Of a stretch of 64,000 nucleotides of DNA, positions 36,198 to 47,789 are shown piece by piece. The position numbers were made by a program, and so were the translations under genes. A model generated the notes under the pieces. That model was not told the origin of the DNA. It was given only the letters and a program-made list of their open reading frames with translations, and did no database searches. Source of the stretch: Pristionchus mayeri (taxonomy: Eukaryota > Nematoda > Chromadorea > Rhabditida > Neodiplogasteridae); contig BTRK01000003.1 in assembly GCA_036245805.1 (NCBI GenBank), positions 42,239,215 to 42,303,214 of the forward strand, written 5' to 3'. The first letter of the stretch is position 1. Every line of letters starts with the position of its first letter.

Positions 36198-38707
36198 ATT
36201 CGTGGTAGGACATGCATTCCTTCCCCGGAGTACAAATTAACTCACTTATTTTGGTCGAGATTCATAGCCAGTTCCCGTTCGCGACTCATATATGCCAATC
36301 CAAATCCCAGACTCTGCAAGAAGTTTTCGTGTTATTTTGCGAAAGCAGAATATCAAAAATTTTGAAATTTTTGTGATTATTTTTCATACTTTCAATCTCA
36401 TTTCTCACTCTCTTTTTTCGCTCTGTCCGATAGGTGAGAGAGCATGCAAATTGAAAAGAGCACGCAACGATACCATCACCAGGTCGGATTTAAACTATGA
36501 CGTCATGTCGCAATCGATATATCGCAGACGGCTTGGCGTCATAATTCTTCTCCGGCCTAGTGCCGTCACAAGTTAACACCTACCTCCGCATTAACTCCCT
36601 CCTTCTCCACTGTATCCATCAGACTGAGCGTTCTCGTAAGCACCGTGCACATTGGAGGATCCGAACTCGAGAGGTTTAGAGCCTGGAATACGACTGATGA
36701 AATGCGTCTCATTTTCTAGAGCCTATATTAATGTTCAATTAGGCTGTTGCAAAAGTCTTGTGGTTTTTTGGGTCAGTACTTTGAACGATCATAATTCGCG
36801 TGTCTCAAATCTCAATGGCCAATAAACGTGGTGTTGTTTAGGGATATACTTGAACTTTGCTCACGTATATTTCAATCAAACGGATCATTCAACCAACGCA
36901 AGCAATTGTGATTAACCCAATTGCAAAAAAACCACAACATTAAATTTATTTATCTAGATATTTGAAGGGAAAATTCATGAAACAACTTCATAATGTTTGG
37001 TGAGAAGTACCATTGATGTTCTTTCAAAAAATAGGTTAGACCTGTCATGTGAGTGCGTTTGAAACAAATTACATGATAGGAGCCCGTTCGCGTAAGAGTC
37101 GAACAAAGTGTTGGAGGGTCTGGCACACCAAATTTTCGAAAAGTTGTAGAAAGGGGTTGTCGAAGGTGCTGATCATTTTGTTCAAATAAATTTTGCACGA
37201 ATCTTCTTGAAAATTGTAAATATGATAGCTAGTGCCACTACGAAGCCGCAGTCACCAAAATATCACATGCTTTTCATGAGAGCATTATCATTTCGACGAT
37301 CTCGAATATAAGGTAGAAACCAAAGCCACGAAATATATGCTGAGATGCGCTGTGCTCTGGGGATTATTTTTCGTATGCTATGTGTTGGGTTAAAGCTAGA
37401 CATTTTTTCGCTATACCTCGTTTTCCGACGCATTTATCAGCTTTATGCCGATAATTCAATGGGCGAGAGAGGAAAATGAAGAAGAATTTAATTATCTGAC
37501 CCGTTCGAATGAGGCAGAACAAAGGAATTAGATTCATTCTACACCATCACCCATTGAATTATCGGCATTGAGCTGATAAATGCGTCGGAAAACGAGGTAT
37601 AGCGAAAAAATGTCTAGCTTTAACCCAACACATATTATACGAAAAATAATCCCCAGAGCACAACGCATCTCACCATATGTTTCGTGGCTTTGGTTTCTAC
37701 CTTATATTCGAGATCGTCGAAATGATAATGCTCTCATGAAAAAGCATGTGATATTTTGGTGACTGCGGCTTCGTAGTGAAACTAGCTATCAGATTTACAA
37801 TTTTCAAGAAGATTCGTAAATCGGTTGCCGGGATATGGGCAGAAGTCTAGATGCAGCCCATGTGCAGCCTGGCTTAACTGGATGAATTGGTGCAAAATTA
37901 AGTTGAACAAAATGATCTGCACCTTCGACAACCCCTTTCTACAACTTTTCGAAAATTTGGTGTGCCAAGATTTGTTCGACTCTTACGCGAACGGGCTCAT
38001 AGCAAAAATATGAGCAGACCCAGGCTGCATGTGACTTGTACCTGCTTTTCTGAATGGAGGACCAAGCATACAGGCTCCGTCATGTGCGCGCTGTATGCAC
38101 CCACGAAGAGGCTATATCCTCATAAGAAATATTGGCGCCTGCTTGTTTCCCCTTTCAGAAAATCGGAATTCCTCATTTTTCAGAAATATGCAAAGTGAAC
38201 ATAGAAATGCATCATGCAGTCATTTTGCAGATCAACTCATTCCTCGAAAGGATCTAATTTCCAGCATCCATAAGAAAAATTATGTATAGGGTAAAGATGA
38301 GAGCTTCATATAACCACCATGAATTGAGCGTTCATGCTTCATAGGAAATAGAATATTGAAAATGTTGCATTTTCGATGGATGAATTTTCGTAATTTTAAC
38401 TGGATCCTGTTCTCGCCTCTCTGATTCGGCAATTCTGATAGGGTGCGCAGAGTATGCAAGGCCTCATTAGTAATCAATATCTCGAAGTTCATCTATCAAT
38501 CCAACAGGAAGATGGAAGGCAAAATATCAAAATTCCACCGGACTTTTGCAACAACCTAATAGATGAGGCGAATCGCGAGAAAATCGACGACGCCACGGGG
38601 GGAGGAAAAATGTGCACAAGCTAATGTGGACTGTTTACCTGTCGAGTCCACTCCTCAATGGTCCGTCTTGTGACAGTGAGCTGCTCCATGATTGAGGTAA
38701 ATAAATT
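34176..38707 (-). CDS. Multi-exon gene with duplicated exon triplet (3' exons)
   Basis: Minus-strand exons with GT...AG sites and matching phases: 38639-38707, 36584-36682, 36246-36313, 35635-35773, 35419-35517, 35148-35215, 34899-35019, 34519-34758, 34275-34400. The 99-bp exons (36584, 35419) encode ALNLS..DPP..T.LT..L.LMDTVEKEG, and each follows an exon ending EWTRQ or DWTRQ. The 68-bp exons (36246, 35148) both encode ...ERxLAxxLDxNK/R. The exons at 35635 and 34899 both start with an IY-x5-LExM pattern. Thus a unit of about 80 residues is repeated. The family is not recognised. The C-terminus is acidic (IKMEDETAIDEALPAQE). After 34275 the frame stays open to a stop at 34176, so the last intron is uncertain. 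The start lies upstream, perhaps the THAP exons at 50930-51600. Confidence 0.7.
36164..36196. repeat. (GAT)n microsatellite
   Basis: About 11 GAT units inside an intron of the minus-strand gene. Confidence 0.9.
36739..38559. mobile_element. Mariner-like element containing an internal foldback, in an intron
   Basis: The ends TTAGGCTGTTGCAAAAGTC and (minus strand) TTAGGTTGTTGCAAAAGTCC form mariner-type inverted repeats. TA follows the right end, while AA (a changed TA) precedes the left. Inside, 37078-38002 is a palindrome with arms sharing CGTTCGCGTAAGAGTCGAAC, CCTTATATTCGAGATCGTCG and GCATTTATCAGC, hinged at about 37465-37550. The element fills nearly all of the 1.96-kb intron between the exons at 36584-36682 and 38639-38707. 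No intact transposase is seen. Confidence 0.8.
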
Positions 38708-41187
38708 CTGAAAAAAACATATACTGTGCATACTATGTGAGCAATCCAAGAGGTACACGAAATCATTAGTGGAGGCGGAATATTCGATGATTTGTTGCAG
38801 TCAGACACGCCTTGTATAACCAGCATGACCAGGGTCTATTTGAGCCACAATTCAGACGCAAGCAATGATTGCCATTGGGAGCTGAGTGGAAACCAAGTCG
38901 GGAATTAGAGCCGAGTTGTGATATCACGTTCAAAAAGCACGTATCGTTGAAGTATCTCTTGCTCATATTGAATAGCACCTAAGTGCTATGAAGGTGGAAA
39001 TTGAGAGCTTCCGTTAGCCACAATACAGATCAAGTACTGCTAAGCAAGTATTGCAGTAACGCTAGCGTTATTCTCGTCAATGGACAGTGGGAGGGAATTA
39101 TGCCGTATCTAAATTAGGGTTCGCAAGCAATGCTCTCATCATTTTGCGTTATCTATCGCCGGTCAGATTAGGGCTAGATAAGGCCATTTCTTGAGAAGCC
39201 ATTCCTAATCTATATAGCATGCTCATAAATCGTTGTTAGGTAAGAGCGAGGCAAATGCGGACAAACGAGGGGAGCAACCTTGAAGAGTGACTTCCGAACC
39301 CAAGGACTGATCAGAATACTATGCAAGTTGGAGTGGCCAAATGGACACGGATTATCCATTGGAACGTAGCGCCTTTCTGGACAGAAAACAGCCGTGGCTA
39401 TTCACATTTGTTCCGCCGCTGCCGCAAAGGAGTAGCATCTGTTAGGACTATTCATTTGGGAGTGGATAGTGCAGTGAAGAGTGCTCTAAAGGTGGTAAGT
39501 GTATCATCTCTAGGGCGGGCATATGTTACCACACTGTTACGCCAGTGGGTAAGATGGGCTAGTTGACCAACTTTTTTGCGATCAACCAATCAGCTAGAAA
39601 TGAAAATAAGACAAGGGAGGCCAAAAGTGCGTAGTGATGGTTGAAAATGCGGAACGAAACCATTCTGTTAGACTAATGTCCTTGTGCTTTCCGAGAGGCA
39701 ATCAAGATGTATGGAAACGTTGTTGTTTCAAGATGATCTTCTCACGAAATGGGAAGCACGTTTTATTGAGCCTTTAGGTATCGATGAAATCCAGAGAAAC
39801 AAATTTAACTTTTTATATTTAGTTAGTAATTAATTCGCTCCCCAAGGAGAGCCTGACCCGAACGCAGCTCAAGCCCCTGCGAATGGCAAAGTCGACAAGA
39901 AAGCCTCAAGCTCTACGGCGGCCCTTCGTCCTCTCTTTTTATCTTCTATTTCTGCTCTTTTCTGATTTGGGCTGGGTGCAATAAAATGAAGAGCTCTATA
40001 TCAAAACTCGTTCCAATTGAACCACTCCTCGGGATTCGAGCCAACAACTTTGCGATTTCCAGTTTGGATCGCTACAAATTGAACAATCGACGTGGGTTGA
40101 GACGAGAAAACATTGGTAAATGATTGAACAGAAACGTTATTTGATTAGCACACGACTGATCGTTGCTCTTTAATAGGGTGTCACTCTGCCACATCTGTGC
40201 ACTTCTTTAAATGGAATAGTTATTTTATCTAAGTTTTAATTTAATAAAACATTTTGCACGAGATCCTGTCGTTCAGGCGACCCTTTCGACATCTTCGTTC
40301 TTGCCCTACCGGATCATGATGCAGATGTATACGTGCAGCCGCAAATGATGGAATTGACTGCAAGGATCAACCATCAAGATTCACATCAAAAAAAAGGAAA
40401 AAAGAAGCGAAAAAACGAACATTTCTGCTTTTTGATTTTTTATGACTAATGCTGTGGAATTATGCTATGGAAAAATCCAAGGAGAAAGTTCTCCTCGGGA
40501 GGAAATTTTGAGAGGAGGAGAAAAGGAGAACATTCAAATTTCGAATTCCCGCATTTTTTTCGGTATTTCGCTTCCCCGTGATGCTAGCGACTCAAGACTT
40601 TGACTAGTGGTTTTCTTACCTCTTAAAACCCTAAAATAATAAGTTTCAAGTCGATAGCACGGCTCGAACACAAAAATTAACAAAATCGATTTTTGCGGGA
40701 ATTCAAAATTTGAATGTTCTCCTTTGAAAATTTCCACCCGATTTTCGTTCTCTTCTCCGTTCTCCCCCTAATTTTTCCGCAGCATCCATTACAACTTACT
40801 CGTCGCAAATAATGGAGTTTTTTCTTGTAGACTTCGAAATAGCAGTTCTACCAAAGTTCATCCCAGTGGCCTTGTTCGCACAAGGTTGAGCAGCCGCCTG
40901 AAATTTCACGTGCATCCTCTACGACTATTACGCGTCTTATGTGGATTGAGGATACAATTTCCCCAGTGGCCATCCCTTTCCCCATTCAATAGGTATTGCC
41001 ATCCTATCCCGCGACCCTTTTGATACACTCTTTCTCCAACGCGCAATCATGTACACTTGCGCATATTAACCGGTAGTGTGCCTTCTCTCATTTTATCACA
41101 TTTTCGGGTACCAACTCAACGTAACTATTCGTTAACGTTTCCATTTTCATTGCAGATCGTATCAATACCGCCCTTTCTATTAAAATA
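38708..41187. other. Intronic or intergenic DNA, no gene recognised
   Basis: Short open frames at 38766-38978 (minus) and 39321-39566 (plus) show no family motif. 40880-41150 may be the upstream region of the F-box fragment. Confidence 0.4.
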
Positions 41188-41368
41188 ATGGATCATCACA
41201 ACTCAAAGGTATCATTATTTTAAAAGAAGTCCTAACTTTAAATTCTGGCAGTTTCCACTGTTGCGCCTACCGAACGAAATTGTTACTAAAGTAATCGAAA
41301 AAATGAGCATGGTAGACCGCAAGAAGATTCGATCGATTCATGCTCGATTGGATATTTGTGAGATTTAA
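41188..41368 (+). pseudogene. F-box domain fragment (nematode type)
   Basis: Two exons: 41188-41208 (MDHHNSK) and 41252-41365 plus stop at 41366-41368. They are joined across a 43-bp intron with GT and an AG preceded by TTCTGGC. The product reads FPLLRLPNEIVTKVIEKM, then DRKKIRSIHARLDI, which is the start of a nematode F-box: L-P-x-E-hydrophobic, then D-R-x-x-hydrophobic-R. F-box proteins recruit substrates to SCF ubiquitin ligases through Skp1. The frame stops 44 residues in, about where an F-box ends, so no substrate-binding domain remains. LINE B copy 2 lies 220 bp downstream. It may be a broken gene or have unseen further exons. Confidence 0.6.
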
Positions 41369-41591
41369 GCAAGATTTCGTCAGTTGAAGCAGATTCGATT
41401 TAGTCCGGTCTGTTAATGACAAATAATTGGCTTCAACGATGCAAAATTTATCATTATATATATATATATATATATACATCACAGGTTATCACGAGTCGAT
41501 GAAGCAAAAATAAGTCCATCACGAACAATTTCTAAAAAATATTTTAAAAATCGGTCATACTGGGGTATATTACTATCCCAGACATACGAAT
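41369..41591. other. AT-rich spacer with (TA)n and left target duplication of LINE B
   Basis: (TA)n lies at 41455-41476. ATACGAAT at 41584-41591 is repeated at 46024-46031, bracketing LINE element B copy 2. Confidence 0.8.
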
Positions 41592-41684
41592 AATAATAAT
41601 AATTTATCTACGCCCGTGGCGCGACGAAACAGTAAGGTACATGAGTGATCAAATAGCAAGGAAATGGGAATTGACTCTCAGTAA

Positions 41685-44538
41685 TTATTTAGTGTGAGAG
41701 AGTATGGCGATTAAGGGGTGGTTCAGTAATCGGCGCTTGAATACTCGTATGTTGGGGGCGGTTCGAATTTCTTCAGGGAGTTGGGAATACCATCTGGATG
41801 TTCTAACAGGAAAGGAATGAAATCTAGAAGTGCTAGTGGTCAGTTCGATATTGATACCAAATGTTGATGTTCGATCTCGCTGGTCTCGTTGAGGTTTGTA
41901 TACATAGAATGACGAACGGGGAATAATAGTGGATCCAGTCATAATCATATGAGTCATACAAATATCACCTATGACTCTCCTCTCAGCAAGCGGGCGCAGG
42001 CCAAGAAGTTTCAAACGATCAGGGTAGGAGGGTAGAGAAAGAGGATAGGAAGGAGAGGGGAAGCAACGATAAAAGACTTGACGGGTGAAAATATGTTGAA
42101 CTTTCTCAACAGTTTCAATGTCAGATAAGTAATGAGGATTCCAAAAAGGAGAAGCAAAGTCAAGGAGAGGAAGGACATACGCTTTGTAACTACGAAGAAG
42201 GATGGTGGGGCAGTTGAATGGGAGGGCTTTGAGAAGCAGGAATAACTTAGAGGTGGCTTTCTGAGCACGGTTTCTAATAGAGCAAGAATTCTTGAGGTCA
42301 GAGCGGACTTGAACACCTAGATCACGGACGTTATTCTCGAGGGGTAGCTGAATGGAATTAATATTGTAGCGAGGGGAGGATTGTTTGGAGCCTATACGAA
42401 GATGAGAGCATTTAGAAGCAGACAGAGACAATTGGTTGAGTTGGGTCCATTCAAAGAGACAATCCAGGGCAGATTGAAATTCGGAGGTAATTGAAGATTT
42501 GGTCGACTTATTGTAGGAGATATACAATTTGACATCATCAGCATAACATTGGACGGATACGTTGTGAAACTTGGATAGGAGGCGAGAAAGATCAGCTAGA
42601 TAGATGGAGAAGAGAATAGGTCCTAGGACACTGCCTTGTGGTACTCCTGAGAGGATGGGGAAGGGGTCGCTAGTCACGGAGGGCAAACGAACGGAGAAAG
42701 TGCGGTTGGATAGAAAGGAGTCGATCCATGATAGTAGATTACCATGGATACCGTAGTGAGATAATCGAGCAATTAATTTAGGGTACGGAACAACATCGAA
42801 AGCGCGAGTGAAATCAATGTACACTACATCAGTTGTAAGCTTTTTAGAGTGAGAGTGAGAGTTTTTAGAGTGAGAGTTTTAGAGTGAGAGTTTTAGAGTG
42901 AGTTTTTATAGTCCACTCATTTTGACAAGTCAATAAATTTGTAATAACACTAGCACCAGAACGGAAACCGTGCTGGTTGGAAGGGAGGATATTGAAGCGA
43001 GAGAGGTGACTATTGAGGTGGTCTTTGATGAGACGTTCCATGGTCTTAGCAGCAGGAGAAATGATAGAGATGGGTCTATAAGAGGAGGGAAGGTTGCTAT
43101 CTTTGCCCGGCTTAGGAATGGGAGTAATAAGGGAATGTTTCCAAGCTGATGGGACAGTCCCAGAAATCAGACTGAGGTTGTAAATATCAGCTAAGGGGGT
43201 AGATAGAGCATATGCACACTTAGAGAAAATAATCTGAGGAATGCCATCATAGCCTGTAGAGCAAGATGGGGAGAATTTGCGTAATGCTTTGTAAACTGCA
43301 TGAGGGAAAAGGGTGAATAGAGAGAGTGAAGGAGAGATGGGTAAGGAGGAGAGAGGGGGGAGAATTCCATCATCTAAGGTGAAATGAGAAGCGAATTCAG
43401 AAGCAAGTAAATTAGACTTAGAAGAGCTATCATAAACTGGTTCATAATCAGATGAAACTAGTTCAGGTATAGATAGCTTAGGTTTTGTGAGAGAAGAAAT
43501 ATGGCGATACAAATCTTTAGAACGAGCTAATTTCTTACGGGTAGAGTAACGAGTCCATTTGTCAATCTCGAAAAGTAATTTCTTACTACTATGGTCAAAA
43601 AGAGTTCTAACAGCCGGGATATGAATCTTAGCGAATAATTGATCACGATGCTTAATTAAGCGAGTAACGTTGCTTGGATATGAAAGAGAGGGAGGTCGAG
43701 GAGTACGGTAGGGTACAAAGAGGTCAATAGCTGAATGAATTGTAGAAGAGAAATGGTTATACACGGAATCGATATCAGGACAGTCACGAAATAAGGATAA
43801 CCCGTCAATAGATAGAAGGTGGTTCGACAGAGCTGGATAATCGACACGAGAGAAGTCTCGAATTAAGGGAGGTTGAGGTAGGGATTGAGGAGACGAGAGG
43901 GAGAATGAAATACCAGAATGGTCGCATGAAGGGAAGGGAGGAATAGCGGAAATGGCCGATACTACGGTGGGATCGTTACCTAAGACCCAATCGATACATC
44001 TAACGCCGCGCGTTGGAAACATGTGAAGATGAGAGAGATTTGCAGATATAATGAAATCACGAAATGTACGATCAGCGGGAGTAGGAATGGTACAAAGGGA
44101 ATCTGAGTTAAAATCACCGGAAATAATGATGGGGTGTGGAGACGATGCATCGATGTCTGATAAGCAATTAATGAGGGAGTCGGTCTTGGAAATGGAATAG
44201 CTTGGAGGACGATAGACTAGACATAATCTAATGTATGCACTCGAGTGGAAAAGGTCGATACAGGTAATCTCGTGTTCGGTGGAGGGAAGGGATACTGTAG
44301 AGAAAGAGAGGTAATCACGAAGAATGATGCAGGTTCCGCCACCACGGGAGGATCGATCAGAGCGAATAATGGTGTACGGTAGAGATCCGATAATGAGAGA
44401 TGATGGGGTCTTGCTTGATAGCCATGTCTCAGTTAGGAATACGATATCAGGTTGTGTTGCCATGAGGAATGAGCGGAAAGCATCGAGCTTATTAACGACT
44501 GAACGGATATTGAAATAGTGGCATGATAAGGAGGCCAT
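41685..44538 (-). pseudogene. LINE element B ORF2, copy 2 (endonuclease-RT, one frameshift)
   Basis: Two frames, 44538-42865 (557 codons) and 42824-41685 (379 codons), joined across a frameshift. Endonuclease motifs: LTETWLSSKTPS, IIISGDFNSD, RCIDWVLGND, SCDHSGISF. RT motifs: YRPISIISPAAKTMERLI, HGFRSGAS, VYIDFTRAFDVVPYPKL, LSGVPQGSVLGPILFSIYL and the catalytic QCYADDVKLY. A C-terminal region follows (VRDLGVQVRSDL, FHSFPVRTSRWYSQLP). The frameshift at 42840-42905 comes from expansion of a short CTCTCACTCTAAAA repeat that is single in copy 1. By family knowledge the protein nicks target DNA and copies element RNA there. Confidence 0.88.
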
Positions 44539-44555
44539 CGCTGGCTCGGGCTGAG

Positions 44556-45368
44556 CTAGTTTAAAGGAGGGGCGACTGAGTTGGGAGTAGTAGTGATGGG
44601 TGTAGTGGGAGCAGAATCGAGGAGGGAAGGCATTTTGGGGAAGAGGGACTGAGTGGTGGCGGAGGGAACGAGAGTGGGATGGGCGGAAGTGCGAGACTTA
44701 TCGTAGTTCTGGGAGCGAGGGTGGCGGAGAGACTTCTTCATTGCTTCAAGTTGTGACTTCGCGATGAGTGAGCCCCCCTAGATCATCATGTCCTTTCCGT
44801 CTGCTATCATCGACCGTTTCTTCACTCGCAATTGGTAGGCGGCTTCACGCTCAGCCTTGGTCATAGAGGGGCGAACATACACATTGGGGAAGTTGGCAGT
44901 AACGGTGCGGGAATGGGACAGGAAGGAGATCTGGGCGGAGTGGGAATGGAACATTACTTTGAGAAGGCGGGGGCGGTTATCCCTTCTCTCACCCATTCGG
45001 AAAACAGCAGCCGGTCTATGCTCCATCTCAGCGAGGTCTAGCATGTCGATGACTCTGGCAGTGTCATCCGACAATCTCTCACTGGCCTTCGTCGCAGTAG
45101 ACTCAGGGAGCCCTTGAACCACCACCGAGCGAATCCTCTTGTCCCTCTCAATGGCATCATCGATCGAGGTGGTCGATCTAGCCATTAGCTCTTTCATCTG
45201 CTGGGCACAAGTACCGAGTAGCAGAGCGAGGGAACTTCCCTTCTCATCATGAGAGAGGGAATCGAGGTATCTGCCAATACCTCGAAGGAGTTCACCCGGA
45301 TCGGGAACAGAGACCGGCAGCATTTCGTCCAGGGCAGAGGAAGGGGAGGGGAACTTACGCTTAGTCAT
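44556..45368 (-). pseudogene. LINE element B ORF1, copy 2 (premature TAG)
   Basis: Starts MTKRKFPSPSSALDEMLPVS at 45368 and matches copy 1 ORF1 throughout. At 44778-44780 a Tyr codon has become TAG, ending the frame after 196 residues. The remaining C-terminal 61 codons (MKKSLRHPRSQNYDKSR..., from 44741) are still open to the stop at 44556. The N-terminus shows the real ORF1 start that is deleted in copy 1. The region resembling LINE ORF1 RNA-binding domains lies at residues ~80-190. Confidence 0.8.
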
Positions 45369-45488
45369 TAATTAATAAGAGGGAGTGAAAATATACAATA
45401 GAATTAGAAGAAAAACGAAACAAGTGCTAAATAGTCACGTAGTATCGATTGGGTCGCGCGAGAGAGAGGAAGAGGTCACCCTATCGCG

Positions 45489-46022
45489 GCGAGGGAAGAG
45501 AGGAGAGTGACGAGGGAAGAGAGGAGAGTGACGAGGGAAGAGAGGAGAGCGACGAGGGAAGAGAGGAGAGTGACGAGGGAAGAGAGGAGAGTGACGAGGG
45601 AAGAGAGGAGAGTGACGAGGGAAGAGAGGAGAGTGACGAGGGAAGAGAGGAGAGTGACGAGGGAAGAGAGGAGAGTGATGAGGGAAGAGAGGAGAGTGAG
45701 GGAAGAGAGGAGAGTGAGGGAAGAGAGGAGAGTGAGGGAAGAGAGGAGAGTGACGAGGGAAGAGAGGAGAGTGAGGGAAGAGAGGAGAGTGAGGGAAGAG
45801 AGGAGAGTGAGGGAAGAGAGGAGAGTGACGAGGGAAGAGAGGAGAGTGACGAGGGAAGAGAGGAGAGTGACGAGGGAAGAGAGGAGAGTGACGAGGGAAG
45901 AGAGGAGAGTGACGAGGGAAGAGAGGAGAGTGAGGGAAAAGAGGAGAGTGAGGGAAGAGAGGAGAGTGAGGGAAGAGAGGAGAGTGAGGGAAGAGAGGAG
46001 AGTGAGGGAAGAGAGGAGAGTG
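45489..46022 (-). repeat. 18/21-bp minisatellite, 5' end of element B copy 2
   Basis: Roughly 26-27 units, the same repeat as in copy 1 and almost the same total length (534 against 529 bp). Unit order differs: 18-bp units cluster at the outer end and in the middle. Followed on the sense side by GCGATAGGGTGACCTCTTCC, shared with copy 1. Confidence 0.95.
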
Positions 46023-46107
46023 AATACGAATGATCCAAGTTATTGGTCCGAGAGCCGTCAATTAGGAATTCTCCGGTTTTGTTCCCGGCCGTAGATCAGC
46101 TCTCAGA

Positions 46108-47616
46108 TAAGCTAGAGAGGCGACGATGGTCTTAAAAAATGCAGAAAATTATTTTGAGAAACTTTTATGTTGAAAGTGAATTGCGAAACTCAAAAAGAAA
46201 AATTCTTTAGCTGAAAAACTGAATTCCAGAGAGAAAAACAAATATTTTCGCAATGATGTACGAGAGTTCCTGGGAGTTTTATTACATATTTTGGAAGAAC
46301 AACTTCCATATTGTATAATAAAAAAATAAAAATGGCAAAACGGTGGGGCCTCATTTTTCGCATTCAATGTGTAGTAGTCGGAACTTTTGAAATACCAAAA
46401 ATTATCATTCCGGTTAACTATATTTCACTCTCTGGTACATTTTTATGGTATTTCCAGACCATTAAAGTTAAATTACTGTCCGAAATTCAAAATTTCGAAC
46501 TTTTGAAAAATATGCTTTTCGCATCCCCGGATGAGCACAATTTTTATCATTTAAAACTTAAAATTTATAAACACGGTACGGTCAAATACAGTCGATTGGG
46601 ATAGCATATGCCACCGTCAAAACAAGTAATGCGGCATCATCGAAAGTTGTATTCTTTTCAAATTTATCGGGCAAATATCGCTCCATCGAAGGTACGTAAT
46701 GACCTAAAATTATTTTTTGGCAAGATTACTAAGAAAATCGAAGCAATTACATCATGAAAAATATTCTTGGGGTAGATGAGCCTGAAAATCTATAACGCAT
46801 TTCATATTTCTTAATTTTAGAAATACTGAAAAAAATTAGATTTGCAAATCTTGATTTTCAGAAACATTTTAATTAGTGGAATTTTCATTGTTTTTTTCAG
46901 ACTTACCTGCCCTCAAGAAAATTTTGCATATGTAATTGTATCGATATTCTGCATAATGTTATCAAAACATAATTTTATCTATTTCCGAACCTTCGCTGGA
47001 GCGATATTTGTCCTATAAATTTGGAAAGAATACAACTTTCGATGATGCCGCATTACTTGTGTTGACGGTGGCATATGCTATCCAAATCGACTGTATTTGA
47101 CTGTACCGTGTTTATAAATTTTAAGTTTTAAATGATGAAAGTCGTTCTCATCCGAGGATGCGAAAAGCGTGTTTTTCAAAAGTTCGAAATTTCGAATTAC
47201 GGACACTAATTTAACTTTAATGGTTTGGAAACATCATAAAAAGGTACCAGAGAGTGAAATATAGTTTACTGGAATGATATTTCATGGAATGATATCTGGA
47301 ATGATATTTGGAATGGTATTTCAGAAGTGAAGTTCCGACTACTACACATTGAATGCGAAAAATGAGGCTATGAACCCCCACCGTTTTGCCATTTTTATTT
47401 TTTTATTATACAATACGGAAGTTGTTCTTCCAAAATATGCAATAAAATTCCCAGGAACTCTCGTACATCATTGCGAAAATATTTGTTTTTCTCTCTGGAA
47501 TTCAGTTTTTCAGCTAAAGAATTTTTCTTTTTGAGTTTCGCAATTCACTTTCAACATAAAAGTTTCTCAAAATAATTTTCTGCATATTTTAAGACTATTG
47601 TCGCCTCTCTAGCTTA
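46108..47616. mobile_element. Foldback element, 1.5 kb
   Basis: The ends TAAGCTAGAGAGGCGAC and GTCGCCTCTCTAGCTTA pair. Arms of about 600 bp share AAAATTATTTTGAGAAACTT, TCGCAATGATGTACGAGAGT, AAATTTATAAACACGGTAC and GCATATGCCACCGTCAA. The unpaired centre is about 46720-46980. The right arm carries an expanded GGAATGATATTT repeat (about 47270-47320) absent on the left. No transposase is seen. Confidence 0.88.
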
Positions 47617-47789
47617 CAAGCCAAATTCGTCATGTTTATGCTTGGGCGACGGACGGCGCGCGAGTTCCGCGTGTTTTGGCGCGCGTAACTTGCGCCTTGC
47701 GATCTTTCCTCCACCCATGCGGTTCGGCGCGCGTAATACGCTCTATATTTTAACTATTTGTCGTATAAAAACGATTGCGTTCGATTCTA

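Larger units (their letters stand above)
41592..46023 (-). mobile_element. LINE element B, copy 2, nearly full length (4.4 kb)
   Basis: Minus-strand non-LTR retrotransposon flanked by an 8-bp direct repeat ATACGAAT (41584-41591 and 46024-46031). In sense order: minisatellite (46022-45489), ORF1 (45368-44556), ORF2 (44538-41685), a 3' UTR ending GGGCGTAGATAAATTATTA, and a (TTA)n tail. The target duplication fixes both ends and shows the minisatellite is the true 5' end. Both ORFs have one disabling change (a TAG in ORF1, a repeat-driven frameshift in ORF2). Closely similar to copy 1, implying recent activity of the family. Confidence 0.92.

Noticed and set aside
36111..36365. Asp-rich 84-codon frame
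   Set aside because: The poly-Asp comes from the GAT microsatellite in an intron. The real coding here is the 68-bp minus-strand exon at 36246-36313.
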